From Pieris napi (Eukaryota > Arthropoda > Insecta > Lepidoptera > Pieridae): a stretch of 64,000 nt of DNA. The stretch spans positions 13,423,368 to 13,487,367 of the forward strand of contig NC_062238.1 in NCBI RefSeq assembly GCF_905475465.1, written 5' to 3'. The stretch's first letter is position 1; the number at the start of each line of letters is the position of its first letter. A program made the translations under genes and the position numbers. Of this stretch, positions 33,756 through 46,285 are shown in pieces. The notes under the pieces are model-generated. The model was given only the letters and a program-made list of their open reading frames with translations. It was not told the origin of the DNA and made no database searches.

Positions 33756-35625
33756 ACAGTAGAGATTGAAGATAATTATTAGCATTATTGTGTACTTTAA
33801 GTTATTTCTAGATGTAAAGAAATATTTCAATTTGTTTGTTAGTCTGTGGAAAAGATACTAATATTGGCTTGTCATTTAAATTTTAATTCGAAGTTGTTTT
33901 TGTTTGAACATTTTGTATTATATAAGAAATAGGATAAAAGTGATTGTTTTCATGTGAATGTTGTTTCTTAAAATACATATAACAGTAACATATTTGAGTT
34001 TCATTCATCATATATATATATCGCAATTCTAATTCCGCCAACTCTGTTAACCAGCTGATGCAATAATCGCATCCACGCGCCATATTCGGAAATCCGCCTA
34101 CGACCTTGCAAACACAATTTCGTTGTTTTCGTCAAGAGTTCTATTAATACTGGACATTGGTCATCATCACTTAATGTTTTGTATTTTTTTTTAATTCTGA
34201 AGTTAAATATTTAAACACACTGGTTATAATAAAATTTCTCAATCTATGTATTCTGAGATAGTCAAACTATCCACATACAAACTTACAAAACATGAAAATT
34301 TCGCTAGCCAAATTGGACTTCGTTTCGACAGAGGGCTAACTTAAAAACTAACACAGATACAACGCAAGCTTTAAGGACAACACTAAGATATACTCTCAAA
34401 TACATACGCACACATACTTACTCACATACTAATATATCCACGCATACTTAATGTCTTATACTTATTTGATTAGTTGTATATGATGTTTGGTTAGTTTATT
34501 ATATTATTTTATATATTTAATAAGATGATTTTTTCTGAATAAAGTCCTTCTTTATTTATGACATGACATATGATATTACAATAATATATATACATATACA
34601 TCATATACTTAGTTGAAGCTAAATACGCCGCAACCGCATGTCGAATTATTGAATTGCCAGTTGCCATCGCGAACCGTAATTGCGTCATAACATCGTCTCA
34701 CCAAGCATTGTTAAAACGGGCCCTGTGTTTATAAACATGTATCTGATGCTATAGGCTGAATTGGACTTTCCTTTCTTTGTCATTGTCATATGCATTTCAC
34801 AAGAGATTTCTTGCACAATTTCCGACTTCTTCGCGCCAAACAGTTGCCGTGTAATTTAGAGAAAGTTATCGTGCCAAAAGCTACTTAATATGTGGCATTA
34901 CCCTTTCATTAATAGAAGCAGGATTAGAGCGAAGACCTCGCGGGTGGCACGCTAGTTAGCTATAAAACGCTTACCTTGAACTCCACATTAACATTTCATT
35001 TTGAAGGGCTAGTGAAGTACGAACATCGTGTCATATAAATTTATTAATATTCAAAAATAACGTTGGCTTCTGGGCGGCGCGGACCGCGACACGATAGCAA
35101 CAAAAATTGGATGAAATAAGCGAAAATTTAGCAAAAAGAAAGACGGAGACCTACATTAATTGTTAAAAGAAAAGATAGATAAATTATTAAAGCGAATTTT
35201 ATTTGTGGAACAGTTGGTGGCGAACGAAGCGTGGAATTACTTCCGCTATCATATTACATACCTTCTCTCATCGACGGAAATTAACGAATAATTTATTGCA
35301 ATACAAGATACGCATGTAGGACATCTTTTGAGACAAGCTCCCATCCGTATGTCATGTAACGTTTTCGTCTTGAGCACTGGATACGTTACAATTAGTAAAA
35401 CATTTAGACATATTTTGAAAGCAGATTAAAGTTAAATTGACGTCCTAGGCTGAAGAACCTGAGGCTGGTAAAAATGATTCTCAATCCTGAGTTCAAGTAA
35501 AGTAAAGTTGGCTTAACCTTAAATAAAATATATCTAAACGACAGGTTATTTTCTTTTATTTCGTTATTGGTAACCTTTCTAGGCAAAAATATATTTATAT
35601 AAATATCATCTGATAAACAATAAAG

Positions 35626-35752
35626 TACAAGCTCCCACCTTTTCCGAATGCCAAATCATAAAATGACTGCTTCACGACTGATCTGAGAGCGACCGCCGAT
35701 GCGAAAACCGCTGTGTGAGTTCGTGAAGTGAGTTACAGAATCGCAGGGCTGT
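35626..35752 (+). mobile_element. half copy of the foldback element at 55913-56139
   Basis: Matches the reverse complement of about 55913-56041: the loop block (ACAAGCTCCCACCTTTTC) followed by one arm (GAGCGACCGCCGATGCGAAA ... AGAATCGCAGGGCTG). The other arm is absent, so this copy cannot fold back on itself. Confidence 0.75.
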
Positions 35753-38370
35753 TTTTATGTTCTTTAACTAGGGTTGCATGGAACACAACGCATTTAAATT
35801 TATTGTTAATATTAGACGTGGTCGTAAACACTCTAAACAGCCTTTATTAATTGTGTTATTTCCACTATTAATAAAATAATCAGGCGTACTAGAATAAAGT
35901 GGTGACCATAACAGGTAAACAGTAGGTCTAGCGAGTATCTGTTAAAGTGAAGTAAAAATGTTACTTTAAAGATACCCCAGATTTGAAATAAATTATGCGC
36001 TTCTGGAGTATGTGCTGACAATTGCAACCTGCTCAGTTTGTTGACACCAGCGTACTGTGTACTTGATACAGCGCCAACCATATATATTCATGAGATGGAA
36101 ATCAATTTAAACAAATAAATGAAGATTGAGAACTCAAATGCACAGCATCATAGGTAGGTACATACTACACGTACTCGTAGTTCATGGAGATAGATTCTTC
36201 CAACAGTTGGTTGAACTACAGCGGACGCTGCGCCCGTAGAGTGCAGTCACACATTGCCACTGCAGTTCACTGTATGAATTCACATACTTGTTCAAGATCA
36301 GTTTCAGTAATATGTAAGAATTGACGTGAAAATAACAACTTAAAATAAATCGGTTCATCGCTGTCTTTCGTAACCGACACACACTTTTGGAAGCTGAAAT
36401 GAATTACCGTAATGCATGTCCGCGATTAGCTCGGTCACTCACTCCGCGTAAGCGAAACTTGACGTCTTTATTGTGACGATTAACGAATTTATTCAGAAAA
36501 TCTAAATCAATCGTATAGTAGTATAAGCTAAGCTATAGCTAAAGCGTAATATGAATTTTTTATTGGCCTATAGGAGAGCGTGTAGTACTCGGGGGCTGCG
36601 GTAGTAAGGTGTTTGGCGTGCAGTTCTATTTGCGGAGGGCTCGGCTCCGTTTTGGCAGCGATCGCAGTCGAACCGATAAAGCGGTTATCGGCAACGCTGA
36701 AAGTCTACATCAAAGTGTGCCGTAAATCCTGATGGACTTCCCTTTATTGTGAGGATTAGGCGCTTACACACGAAGGTTTTAAAAACGATTTTATATGCGA
36801 CCGAAAAAGACAGAAATTTCGTAAAAAATTATTATTCAAATTAGTCGTATCGATAAATCAAACCAATGTCAAAGAGCATTCCGCCTTGTTTAGTAAATGT
36901 GTAGGTACATAAGATATATGTATTTAGAAATCTCTATAACATAGCCCTAATGTCCAGATCTGTAATCGTAACGCTTAGAATCTATCGCGTACAGGACGCC
37001 TTTCTTCATGAGCTTGTAAAGATTTTACGAGGAGGAAGACCGGCGCGAGCGCATCAATCACGGAGCTCGTTACGCGGAGCTGTACGTCTCACTGAAGACC
37101 AATTTAAACTAGAACTTTATGTGCAGGAAAATTGGCACATTCGGCGAGGCGGTTTTTATTAAAACTGTTTTTTGTCTATGCTCTTAATTTAAACGTGAAT
37201 ACCAATAAATAATGTATGCGATATTATGTCATCGTAACGCGTTCATTCGTTAACATATTCACGAAGAAGTTTTAGAGGATTCCTGGAATAGCTGTCAGGT
37301 GAAGGCCACGCTGGTGGCTGGAGTTGATGTCATTGCCTAAATATATCGCACGAGTTCGCACCAGACAGGGCATAATGCTTTCACGATAGTATTTTAGTAG
37401 GGCTATCACGTCACTTTCACATGAAAGTCTCTCTTTTAGTTTTCAATAATTGATATGATATTTGGAAGTGAGGTTTATAATGATATTATTCAGTACGACA
37501 CAGACTCTAATATTTCATTTGTAATCATGAAACACTTGAAATGAAAAGCGACTTAATTGGTGTTTCGCCAGGAAAAGCAAGCGGTAGCCCTAGAGCACAG
37601 ACGTGAAAGCACGGTTCCGGAAAATCTGTATTCTGTACATTCCTGTATGTATTCATACCGTAAAAATAGTTGAGGTCGTCCCACGAGGACGCTCCATTCA
37701 CACCGACTCGATAGACGCGTATATTATTCCTACGCCCTACGATATTGCCTTCGCACGTGTGGGGCATTTTTATGACTCTGCTACAAATAAAATTGACACG
37801 AAAAAAGTGGTTCATTTATTGCATTATGTACGCTTAGTTTCGCCGGTAACTAGGCGCTCAATGATTTCAAATTGTGAATGAGAAAGGCTAGAACTCACAA
37901 TTTACTTAATAATTTATAAGCGTGTACTCATAGAGAAACACATCAAATAAACCAAAAGCAGTACATATATCTGTGTAATATGTGTCAGTGGTGGAGATCA
38001 AAGCCGACGCAAACAGGGCGGCACAGATATGTGTCAGACGAGTTATTTATTGAAAGATCTTCGTATTCGTAATGAGTGAAAGTACGAACTGCGTGGTATT
38101 TAGCTCGAGAATTTTCAATACCCCGTTGTACACTCGACGCCTCGCCATTCAGGATTCTAGCATCCACTTTTATATTAACTAGATATTAAAGCGCTAAAAT
38201 TCATATTCCTCTCCAACAGGACATCAGGACAGAGGCAGCATGCCCTGTTTACATGACATGTTTAGTTGTTTACATAGTTTGCCATTTATAGTTAACTGTA
38301 TCTATTTTTAATATAAGTCTTGATGTACATATACGTCTTTATTTTAGTGATGACCTAGTCCCTGCCTCTA

Positions 38371-38450
38371 CAGTTTCCTTACAATGTTTTCCTTCACCTT
38401 ACGAGCGAGTGTTATAAGCATAGAAAGAAAAGCCCACCAGCTCCACCGGT
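38371..38450. mobile_element. degraded SINE fragment
   Basis: A partial match to the body of the SINE at 7404-7688 (TTTCCTTACAATGTTTTCCT..., then AGAAAGAAAAGCCCACCA). The tRNA-like head is lost. Confidence 0.45.
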
Positions 38451-41400
38451 CGTGGACCAATCGGAATGTTCGGATTTGAAGCGAATCGGTCCTAATAGAC
38501 AGAATATTGTAATCAGACTAATCATTTTCAGGATATTAACTGAAATGTCTCATGAAGAACTGAATAGGCGCTAATAATCCGTTGTTTTTTTACCTGTGTT
38601 ATACATTAAACGGTTTTAGATTCAGGATAAATGGCCTCGTGCAATGGTATACTAATATCGCTGGAAGTGTGATCCTTGTGCTTATCATAATAATGATTAA
38701 ACTTCCAAAAATTAAGTCTTTATAGACGCAAATGGTCCCTTAAACCTTAACTCTGTAATGCTTTGTATATTGATATACTTTTGACTTTTGATGATGATGT
38801 CACATAGAATCTGTAAAACTTTGTACCGACTCCAAAATGCATTGATTTTTAGCACCAATTTTCAATAGTAGCCAAATAAATATGTTCACACCTCGTAAAT
38901 ACATAAACTTTTCGTTTAATTCATTTTATTCTCTTGTTAAAAGAATATAACAAGACCAATCAATAGAAATAAGAAATATTGTAATACTCGTAACAATATT
39001 TAGGAAGAAAAACGGGCTTCTAAAAGTCATCGTATTTTTCAGATGACGCATGATTCCACATTTGAAAATATTCCTTTTCTAGTTCTGCTAGAGACTACTC
39101 AAATTGTTACGAAAGCAGTAGTAAATGGGAATAAAACAAAATATTTTTATGACTATTTGCGAAATTAATCATTAGACAAATAGCTGCTCGGTAAACAAAG
39201 GAAATAGTGCGCAATAGTGTGCTTGCGCAGCATGATTCACTTGATCAAATTTGTCGGATTATTGATCGGCAACTAAACATTCATCGCAGCTTTGTATAAC
39301 CTTTTGGGCATTTTGTTTAGGCGAATGTTTGATAATTTATCACTCTTACTCAGCTATGTAAAATGTCTTTTTCATTCATTTCACCATATATAATTTAAAC
39401 TATGTCAACACTATATTGTGCTGACAGTTACGCATTGAAGTAAGCATTTCTGTATTACTAATCGGGGTCTGCTGCGTTGCAAATACAAACATGCATTGAA
39501 CAGGTTTTGTCAAGTTTACATAATATCACTGAATAATATGTGAATATCTTCATTAAAAATAACTAATGCCTTAACTAAGTCCATGTCACCATCCAAAACG
39601 TACGTGTTATAGGGGTACGGGGTCAAAAGAGCATCATCATCACGAGTCTGTTTTAAGTCTAATATGCGTACCCATCAGCCAACTGAGAGACTTACAAGGG
39701 CGATGCCGATTCTAACAACAATTATTGTTAATCCTTGCACTGAAATGTGAACGTGTGTATATTATACATAACGTATGAAAGTGTGGAATATTTCATTAGA
39801 AATACCTAGAAATCAGTAAGAGCGCAATCGGCACGTTCCAAAATAGTAGCAATAGTATCGTCTCGGCATTATGAGCGGTGGACGTACTCACTATGTATCT
39901 ATAGATTTACAAACACTCACTAACTATACAATTTGTATTTCAAGTATTCGGATGGAGAGATATGGGGAACGCTTCTCTTATAATAAATACTGGTTTTATT
40001 TTGCCGTCATTAATACAATATCTTTATGTTGGTGGTCCCCAAGGCAATATCGCTCATCTCCCAACGAAACAACTAAACACCAATATTCCGTCCGCTGATT
40101 GCCTCTTGATTCAATAACGCAGATATAAGTGTCAACGACATCTCGCCAGATCTCCTTTTACCCGATTACACTAAAGGATAACGCTGGTGGCACTATTCAG
40201 TTTTGGTAGCCTAGTCTATTTAACTTAATAAGCAAATATAGTCTACTAATCTTTATACTTAATTTTAGGTGGTCTTCTCGTGATCTCACTAGTTTAAAGA
40301 ATCTTTTGATAAACCTAACACTTATGTTCACAGTGTTCACTAGCAATTAAGCAAATTAAAGTGAAAAATTTACACTTATAGTTGCAAAACGACACTATCT
40401 TAAACGCCTTGAGTCTACGCACTAGCCGCGTGGTGACAGAAACTAGACGATTTTAATTTCTTTCGCAGTTTAGGATGTCGACATTGCGGGAGCACCAAGA
40501 AATATTTACTGTATAGTTTGAACGTTACTTTTTCCGGTGAAACATGACTTGCATGTATATTAATAATCTGTAATCTATTCAGAGTGCTCCATGAAAAGCT
40601 CCTTCCACTTAAGATTCCTTTATTTTATTTATTTTCCTCTTTGTACTTGTCTTTTAGTCTGATCCTAAATTCTACTTGTTGACAGATTGAATTCATATTA
40701 AAAGGTACGGAAAGAAAAACAAAAGTTCTTCATAAAATTAAAAGTAAATTGTCGGCGGCTAATCGTTTGTTAAATAAACTGAAAATCAAGGTGTTTCTAG
40801 GTGGTTGTATAATCCTGAAATAAAAAAAGAATAACTTACATATTACCTGAACAATATAGCGGAAGTGGTGTAGCACGTCGGCGAGAAAAGCGTCGGTGGA
40901 AAACTACCATTTTCCGAAAGTCGAGGTTCCGTTGCGGTCGTAGCAATTCAAACACTTTCTAGACAAGATTTTGAAACTGTTTTAAAATTATTTTATCAAA
41001 TATAAATATTTAAATCTGAAAATAAATGCGTTTATATAAAGAAATATAGTTACATGACAACTTTAAAATCATACTCCGTATCTTTAAGATATTCCTGAGA
41101 GTAAGTCGGGTTCGCAAATAAATAATAACAATCGTCAATCGATATAAACGTCGCTCATTTCGAATTCAATCTTTCCTCAAGTCAAGGTTGTCGGATTGAT
41201 TCGTTTTCAATATCAAGTGGACATTTAAAGGCTTAGAAGCACTATCCCTATCTAATGATATAGAACATTAAATAAGTTTTAATAAATAGCATCGAGTTGT
41301 CATAGAGAATTTCCATTGTTATACCTCAAAACTGCCGATTAGCGCAGTTCACACAAAGGTGTGACTTATCTGTTAATGATTTAAAGAACGATGATTGGCC

Positions 41401-42097
41401 GCGAGCTGTGAAGCAATTAGTGCCGAGTCAATAAACATCTTTATTAAAGTCTGGTTAGCACCAGTCGGCTGCTGACGGGGGCCGATTGTTTGGACTTCTT
41501 GATTTTATACAGATTTTATTAGTGGTGTTCGTGTCTTTAGTTTTAGTTATTCGCATAACATATATATTATACGACCAGGGTTTTATTAAATCGAATTGAC
41601 TTATGCAAATATCAAAATTGCTTGGTCTTAAATTTAATTGTCTCTGTATTAGAACTAAACAATATTTATTGATAACCACCTGGATGGATGGAGTTGATGA
41701 CCTCCTTCGGCTTTTTGGAAGTCGGACAATATTGATCTTTAATTTAATCGATGTTTCATGAACAAATTTTTATTTTAAATAAAGAAAAGAATTTTGACTT
41801 GGGTGAGTTGCTAGTATATTCCTAGAGGAGAAAAAAAAGACTGGTCATGTGAAAATAAAGAGTATTTAAAGTTTGTATCTATGCTTTTGTTTCCCTTTGA
41901 TGTCGGGTTAACAATTTAATTGTGGGTGTGGTGGTGGGTATCGGAATCATGTATAAAACACGTTATACTTACATTGTGCAACTAATTAAAATAATATTTA
42001 ATAATAATGATTATTTTTACAACATCATCATCTTTATTTCAATTTTAATTACAAAGCAAAAGAATATTGTCGGGATGATCGAGAATCGTGTACCTTC

Positions 42098-42406
42098 TGC
42101 AGCACCTTAGAGGAAAGGCGTCAACTGCTGGACATTATGTTCCTATCTGCTATACTCCATAATGAGTTCGATTGTCCTCAATTGTTGTGCTATATAATCT
42201 TTAATACTCCTCTGACAAGGACAAGCAATACACCACTGCTCGCAGTTCCTCCTACGTTTCATAACTACACTAAAACTAAACATTCATTATTTAATCGGCT
42301 ACCTGCACTTTACAACTTTTTTTCAACACTAGACATATTCAATCTCCATCGCAACTTTAAAAACAAAAAGATATCCTTAAAGGTAAAAAATCTATCAGAC
42401 TTTTAA
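42098..42406 (+). pseudogene. LINE reverse-transcriptase C-terminal fragment
   Basis: The frame reads STLEERRQLLDIMFLSAILH, then DCPQLLCYIIFNTPLTRT and FNRLPALYNFFS, ending at TAA 42404-42406. This is the familiar C-terminal region of insect Jockey/I-like LINE polymerases (E-RR-LD...LH...DCP.LL..I.FN.P). It is a different lineage from the LINE at 46286. No catalytic core remains. Confidence 0.65.
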
Positions 42407-45400
42407 TGTCTCTAAATCAAGCCGATTTTAACACACAGGCTTTAGTTCCACACACACACCTTACACGCATTCTCTGTCTCGTGTTATTGTTAAGTCTGTA
42501 AACTTTCTAATAGACGTTTCGATATAATTTTTTTATGTATATGTATAATTAAGAAAGTTGTACGGTTTTTCTAAACAAATACAATAATTATTGCTTGGCT
42601 TGAATACGGTGTAGGTACTTTTATAGTACAATATTACTTTGTTCGCATATTCTGCTAGTCACAACTTAAATTCGCTAAAGTTTTAAATAAATTCTAAAGT
42701 TCATCATCACACTATTACGTTATAAAATAAACATACATAACCATGTTCCATTGAAATAGAAATCTACAGAAAAATAATAGTTTTACAGAAGATTTATCAA
42801 TTCATATACCTATATGATTCATTAGAATATTTCGACAAAAAAAAAGTTTCTTTGTCCATATCTACTATTGCTTTGAATATATATGTTTATTACTGTGACT
42901 ACGCTTATTCACTAAAATAGTAAGGAGGAGGTTTAAGATCTTTTAATTATTAAACAAAAGAGATATCGTAATTTAACAATTGCCTTGAAGAAGAACATAA
43001 TGAAATGTTGGAACTTCGAACGATTTGTGCCGCTGATCTAGTAACAAGTGGTCAGTTTCCAAGAAAGTCAAATGTATCTCGGCGCCACTTATCTTGTAAT
43101 TGCGAACTCTTGACGTCATCCTCATACAAACGCTGCTCTAGCCTATATTATTATTATTACATCAGTACCATCGATAGGTATCGATTAAGAAATAATTTAT
43201 TAAGGCAATGTGTTTTGGAATAAACCTACATCCTGGTATTAATTTTTTATATGTTTTCAGCATTTCTACTTCTATGCAGGAAGCCATTTATCGTCGACAG
43301 TAAAATTACGATATCACGAGACTGACCACATAAAATTCGCAAATTGAGCTCTCAATCTATTCTTAGATTATTTTACGTCGTAAGTTTCGTATCAATTGAA
43401 ACAATAAGTGTAAATATCTTTTAAAGCTGTATAAACTACATTATGTATTTTAACATATTATATTGAGTCCTGTTCTCATATATATTATGAATACTCACTT
43501 GCGTTGTCTTCTGTTGTGTGGGTATAAAGTGTAGCACATACTGAAATCTACTTTAGGAATGCTAAAAGACAAATCCCGCGGGTCGATTTGGCTCGTGAAA
43601 GTAATATCACGTCTGGAGTGACTCAAAGTTCTGTCATTCGATGCTTTTTAAATATTTATCATTATCTTTTACGTAGCCATTACCTAATCCCGCCGTGACA
43701 CAGTTCACCGCACCACGTATTTTCTCAAGAGATATAAAATATTATTTAATACAAAGACTTTTGTTTGACACTTTTGTTCCATTAGAATTATTTTTTGCAT
43801 TTTAGCTGCAAGCAGCTGATGTTAGTGAATATGTATTGACTACATACTTAAAAGTGTTTTTTTTATATAAATTATACATAAGCTTTATTAGTAGATATTT
43901 TAAATGTTAACATTACATTTTTCTCCGTACAGGTGTACATTATGATAAACAGAAAGTGCTGAGCAAGTCGCCATGAATATAAATTAATCCGTAGAATGCA
44001 TACCGAGCAACTTTCACGGGATTCGTTACATCTGTCAACACATAATTTAATTTCCTAACTTACAAGCTTGCTTAAGCCACCAAACTCTAATATGTACAAG
44101 CTTCTTATTAAGCTTCTAACCTAACTGTAGCTTTTCTACGCTACAATCTTTCGATAGTGCAACCGTCCAGATGTCGTTGCAACGCTTAACTTTTAAACTT
44201 ATTCTGTTTAATCGGGATTAGGACGAAGGCAGGAATATTTGGGTAAGATCATAAGATATTTGTACTTGACAAACGTTAAATTATACTTGGAAATATAATA
44301 GAGAATACTTGAGAAATCCTCACAAACGACTGATACTTTCGCATACAGAATACAGAAATGTCTCATAAAATATTTTAATGGGCTTCTATCCTATCAGAAC
44401 CGACTTTAGTGTGCCTTTAGCTTTTAGATACAATACAAATAGGGTTAATATTTGTTGCAAAACTTGAACCCGGAACTTCACTAACTTATTCACGAATGAC
44501 GCGCCCCAGATCTGTTGAATAATTTATTTCTGAGAAGAAAAATCCATTCATATAACTTCATTAGAAACTACATGCGAATTCTTTCTTATTACTTTTTGGG
44601 AATACAATTTATTTTTGGGTTTCTCCAATAGGAAAAATAGTATGTAATAGTAATTAACAGGAAATTGTTATTCACGTGCGGCATCCAGTGGTAATTTGTG
44701 GGCATTTTGTAACAATTGAGCCACAATAATTCAATACGTTGAAGTGTTTACAGTCGAAAATAAAAGTAACTGATGGTTGAGTATCTCTCGCGGCTGCCCA
44801 CACATTTAAAAACTCTCTTAATTATCTGTAACTGGCTAATGTTTGTTCGTATGTTTGCACGTTGTATACACAACGACTTAGTTATGTGCTCTCGGGTTCC
44901 CACGCACGTCGTTTCTCACCCAAAATACAACTTGTTCGAGACTCTGGCTTTTCCTTATTTCCTCACGAGTCTTTCTGTCTACATTACGTGTATATACAGA
45001 TATTATTGAAACTCTAAGCTTCTTATTTTACTTTACAACTTTCAAGAGCAAAAAGCAAATTAATAATAAAGAATACATGGAATTTCAATGCCATCTTTAC
45101 AAATTATGCTTGAAGATACATTTTGTATCAAAATCACTTTCTTAAGAATATTTTACTGTTAAGGTATTATTTTTTTTGTTTTGTTTTAATTTAATACCTA
45201 ACAAGAGTCCAAGTACCACCAAGTGCCTACTGAAATAGTTTTGGAGTCTATTCAATAAAGTTCAGATGAATTACAGTACAACTTAAGGGTGGATATTGTT
45301 TGAGAAAGCGAGTGAATCTAAATTTACGTCTAGAGTTACAACCTACAGCCATGTGTTATGTGTTCCGACGGAGGTGAGAGATCACCTTCGATCAAGTAAA

Positions 45401-46285
45401 CATGATATTTTTACCACCGGCTAACCTCTGTTTATCTGATATCCAAAATATTTAGGTTACAATGTCGGTCGGCGGCCGCTGAATAAATATTATTGAAAAA
45501 AACCCATAGTGCCGATGCTGATACATTGATCATATAAACAATCCTAAAATTCAAATTCAAATTCAAAAATCATTTATTCACGTAGGTAACACAATGTACA
45601 CTTGTGATTCGTCATTAAAGATATAAATATTAATGCTTCTAATTTTACATTTACTGCCAGTTCTCAAATCAAGGGCGTAGAACGGAAGAGAAGAACTGGC
45701 AATAAACTCTCCGCCACTCTTTTTAATCGCCATGTTTTTTTTTTTTTTTTTACACAACGGTTGTAAGGAGCTGCTACCATTACACCATGTTCCACATGAC
45801 ATTTTAAGTAATTAATAATAAGAACATAAATAAAAACAAAGACTTGTCCCCTATCAGCAGGAGGCATGGTGAAATAGGAGCACGCACTTACATTCTCGTG
45901 GGAACAACACGCAAACACATAGTCGAAATAATTAACATCACCGCATACACGAATTCAAGTACGACCAGTCACCACAAGCAGCACCCGTTCACGAGTATGA
46001 CGCATGGCCAGCCATCGGCCCCCTCGCCATATTTTAGGGAGAGAGACAACCCGACGCATGGACGCCGCCACAAGCAATGACATTTAAGCGAGCATGACGA
46101 TCCTTGAAATGTGGACTTGGCTACATAAGAAAATAATAATAATACTGAAATAATTGGATACCACATGGATCACGGTTTGTTCCCACTTTACATTAAAACA
46201 GTCGTGGATGTTGACGATCGCCCCAGAGTCTGGAAATGCAGCCGAGAGATTCAGTCGTGTTACCTATAATATATACTGGAGCAAC

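Larger units (their letters stand above)
33756..45547. other. long noncoding stretch between repeats
   Basis: Apart from the fragments listed separately (35626, 38371, 42098), no gene was recognised. A GC-richer, promoter-like patch lies at about 36570-36730, and TGACGTCA occurs at 43111. The short frames in this region lack domain or codon support. Confidence 0.4.

Noticed and set aside
36950..37162. 70-codon frame MSRSVIVTLRIYRV...
   Set aside because: No domain, splice partner or homology recognised; length is expected by chance.
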